Below are positions 43,113 through 43,209 of a DNA stretch of 43,209 nt, piece by piece (position 1 is the first letter of the stretch; every line of letters starts with the position of its first letter). Origin of the DNA: Bryobacteraceae bacterium. GTDB lineage: Bacteria; Acidobacteriota; Terriglobia; Bryobacterales; Bryobacteraceae. The notes under the pieces are model-generated. The model saw nothing but the letters and a program-made list of their open reading frames with translations, was not told the DNA's origin and made no database searches. The stretch lies in the NCBI GenBank assembly GCA_030038565.1, contig JASHSS010000035.1:1-43209 (forward strand), given 5' to 3'. The translations under genes and the position numbers were made by a program.

Positions 43113-43167
43113 ACCAATGTCCACCCCTCCACGCGCGCGCGAGGGAAACACAGGAGTTACGGTCGGA
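43113..43167. repeat. Direct repeat, copy 2 (37-bp identical core)
   Basis: The block starts ACCAATGTCCACC and shares the 37-bp core ending TTACGGTCGGA with copy 1. The sequence after the core also keeps faint similarity to that after copy 1 (GCGGGGCA...GAGGGTC), so the whole unit, not only the core, may be repeated beyond the window. Confidence 0.8.
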
Positions 43168-43209
43168 GGATTCGCCCGCGCGAGTGCCGCGGGGCACTGC
43201 GGGAGGGTC

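Larger units (their letters stand above)
42641..43209. other. Repeat-bearing region without a supportable gene
   Basis: Overlapping ORFs on both strands here are short, very Arg-rich and unsupported by ribosome binding sites. The stretch is very GC-rich and holds two copies of a direct repeat (42776-42831 and 43113-43167) plus diverged copies of the GAGGGTCG block. It is probably decayed or structural DNA. Confidence 0.45.

Noticed and set aside
42776-43167. CRISPR array
   Set aside because: Only two repeat copies, with a spacer near 300 bp, and no cas genes nearby.

Overview
The window looks like a chromosomal segment of a GC-rich acidobacterium, most like the Bryobacterales/Solibacter group. 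This is an inference. It rests on several secreted CRTAC1/ASPIC-UnbV and FG-GAP proteins, two secreted DUF1080 (3-keto-disaccharide hydrolase fold) proteins, Gfo/Idh/MocA oxidoreductases (one Tat-exported), a membrane-anchored MutS-like ATPase, a fused TrpE-TrpG and many short palindromic intergenic repeats. No marker gene fixes the species.

Positions 1-17.4 kb are mostly housekeeping. They hold a small IPT/TIG protein; a minus-strand run (MutS-like ATPase, queG, TPR protein); a DUF1080/HAD pair; a coiled-coil small protein; an alpha/beta hydrolase; the fused anthranilate synthase; bcp overlapping gatB; a Gfo/Idh oxidoreductase divergent from an APC permease; a MetE-C-like methyltransferase broken by one frameshift; and a NarL-type response regulator overlapping its histidine kinase. 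Hairpin repeats sit in several of the gaps.

Positions 17.4-23.5 kb hold a tripartite heavy-metal-type RND efflux system (czcC-, czcB- and czcA-like), divergent from the two-component pair. Two promoters here, one before the outer-membrane gene and one just before the pump gene, share a composite motif. It has two AAAAGATAG boxes 22 bp apart and a GCTACAnTnAAAG box 31 bp after the second. The copies differ between the boxes, so this looks like a conserved operator/promoter. It is the strongest candidate here for an undescribed regulatory system, and the upstream copy also lies next to the kinase promoter.

Positions 23.6-34.9 kb encode an envelope module: a membrane-anchored pentaheme cytochrome c with C-terminal TPRs, a CRTAC1 protein whose start overlaps it, an amidase, a 1027-residue TPR/FG-GAP/ASPIC protein with a large uncharacterised C-terminal region, and a secreted DUF1080 protein followed by a Tat-exported Gfo/Idh oxidoreductase, a pairing that suggests periplasmic 3-keto-glycoside metabolism. 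argS and three small proteins of unknown function follow.

At 38701-38745 lies the 3' half of a tRNA-Gly(TCC) gene on the minus strand, cut at the anticodon loop. This is what an integrative element leaves at one end of a tRNA target. Everything to its right (CHC2-type zinc-finger protein, replication-like unknown protein, orphan genes, decayed NHL-type coding DNA, direct repeats) has a different character and probably belongs to an integrated, partly decayed mobile element that continues past the window.
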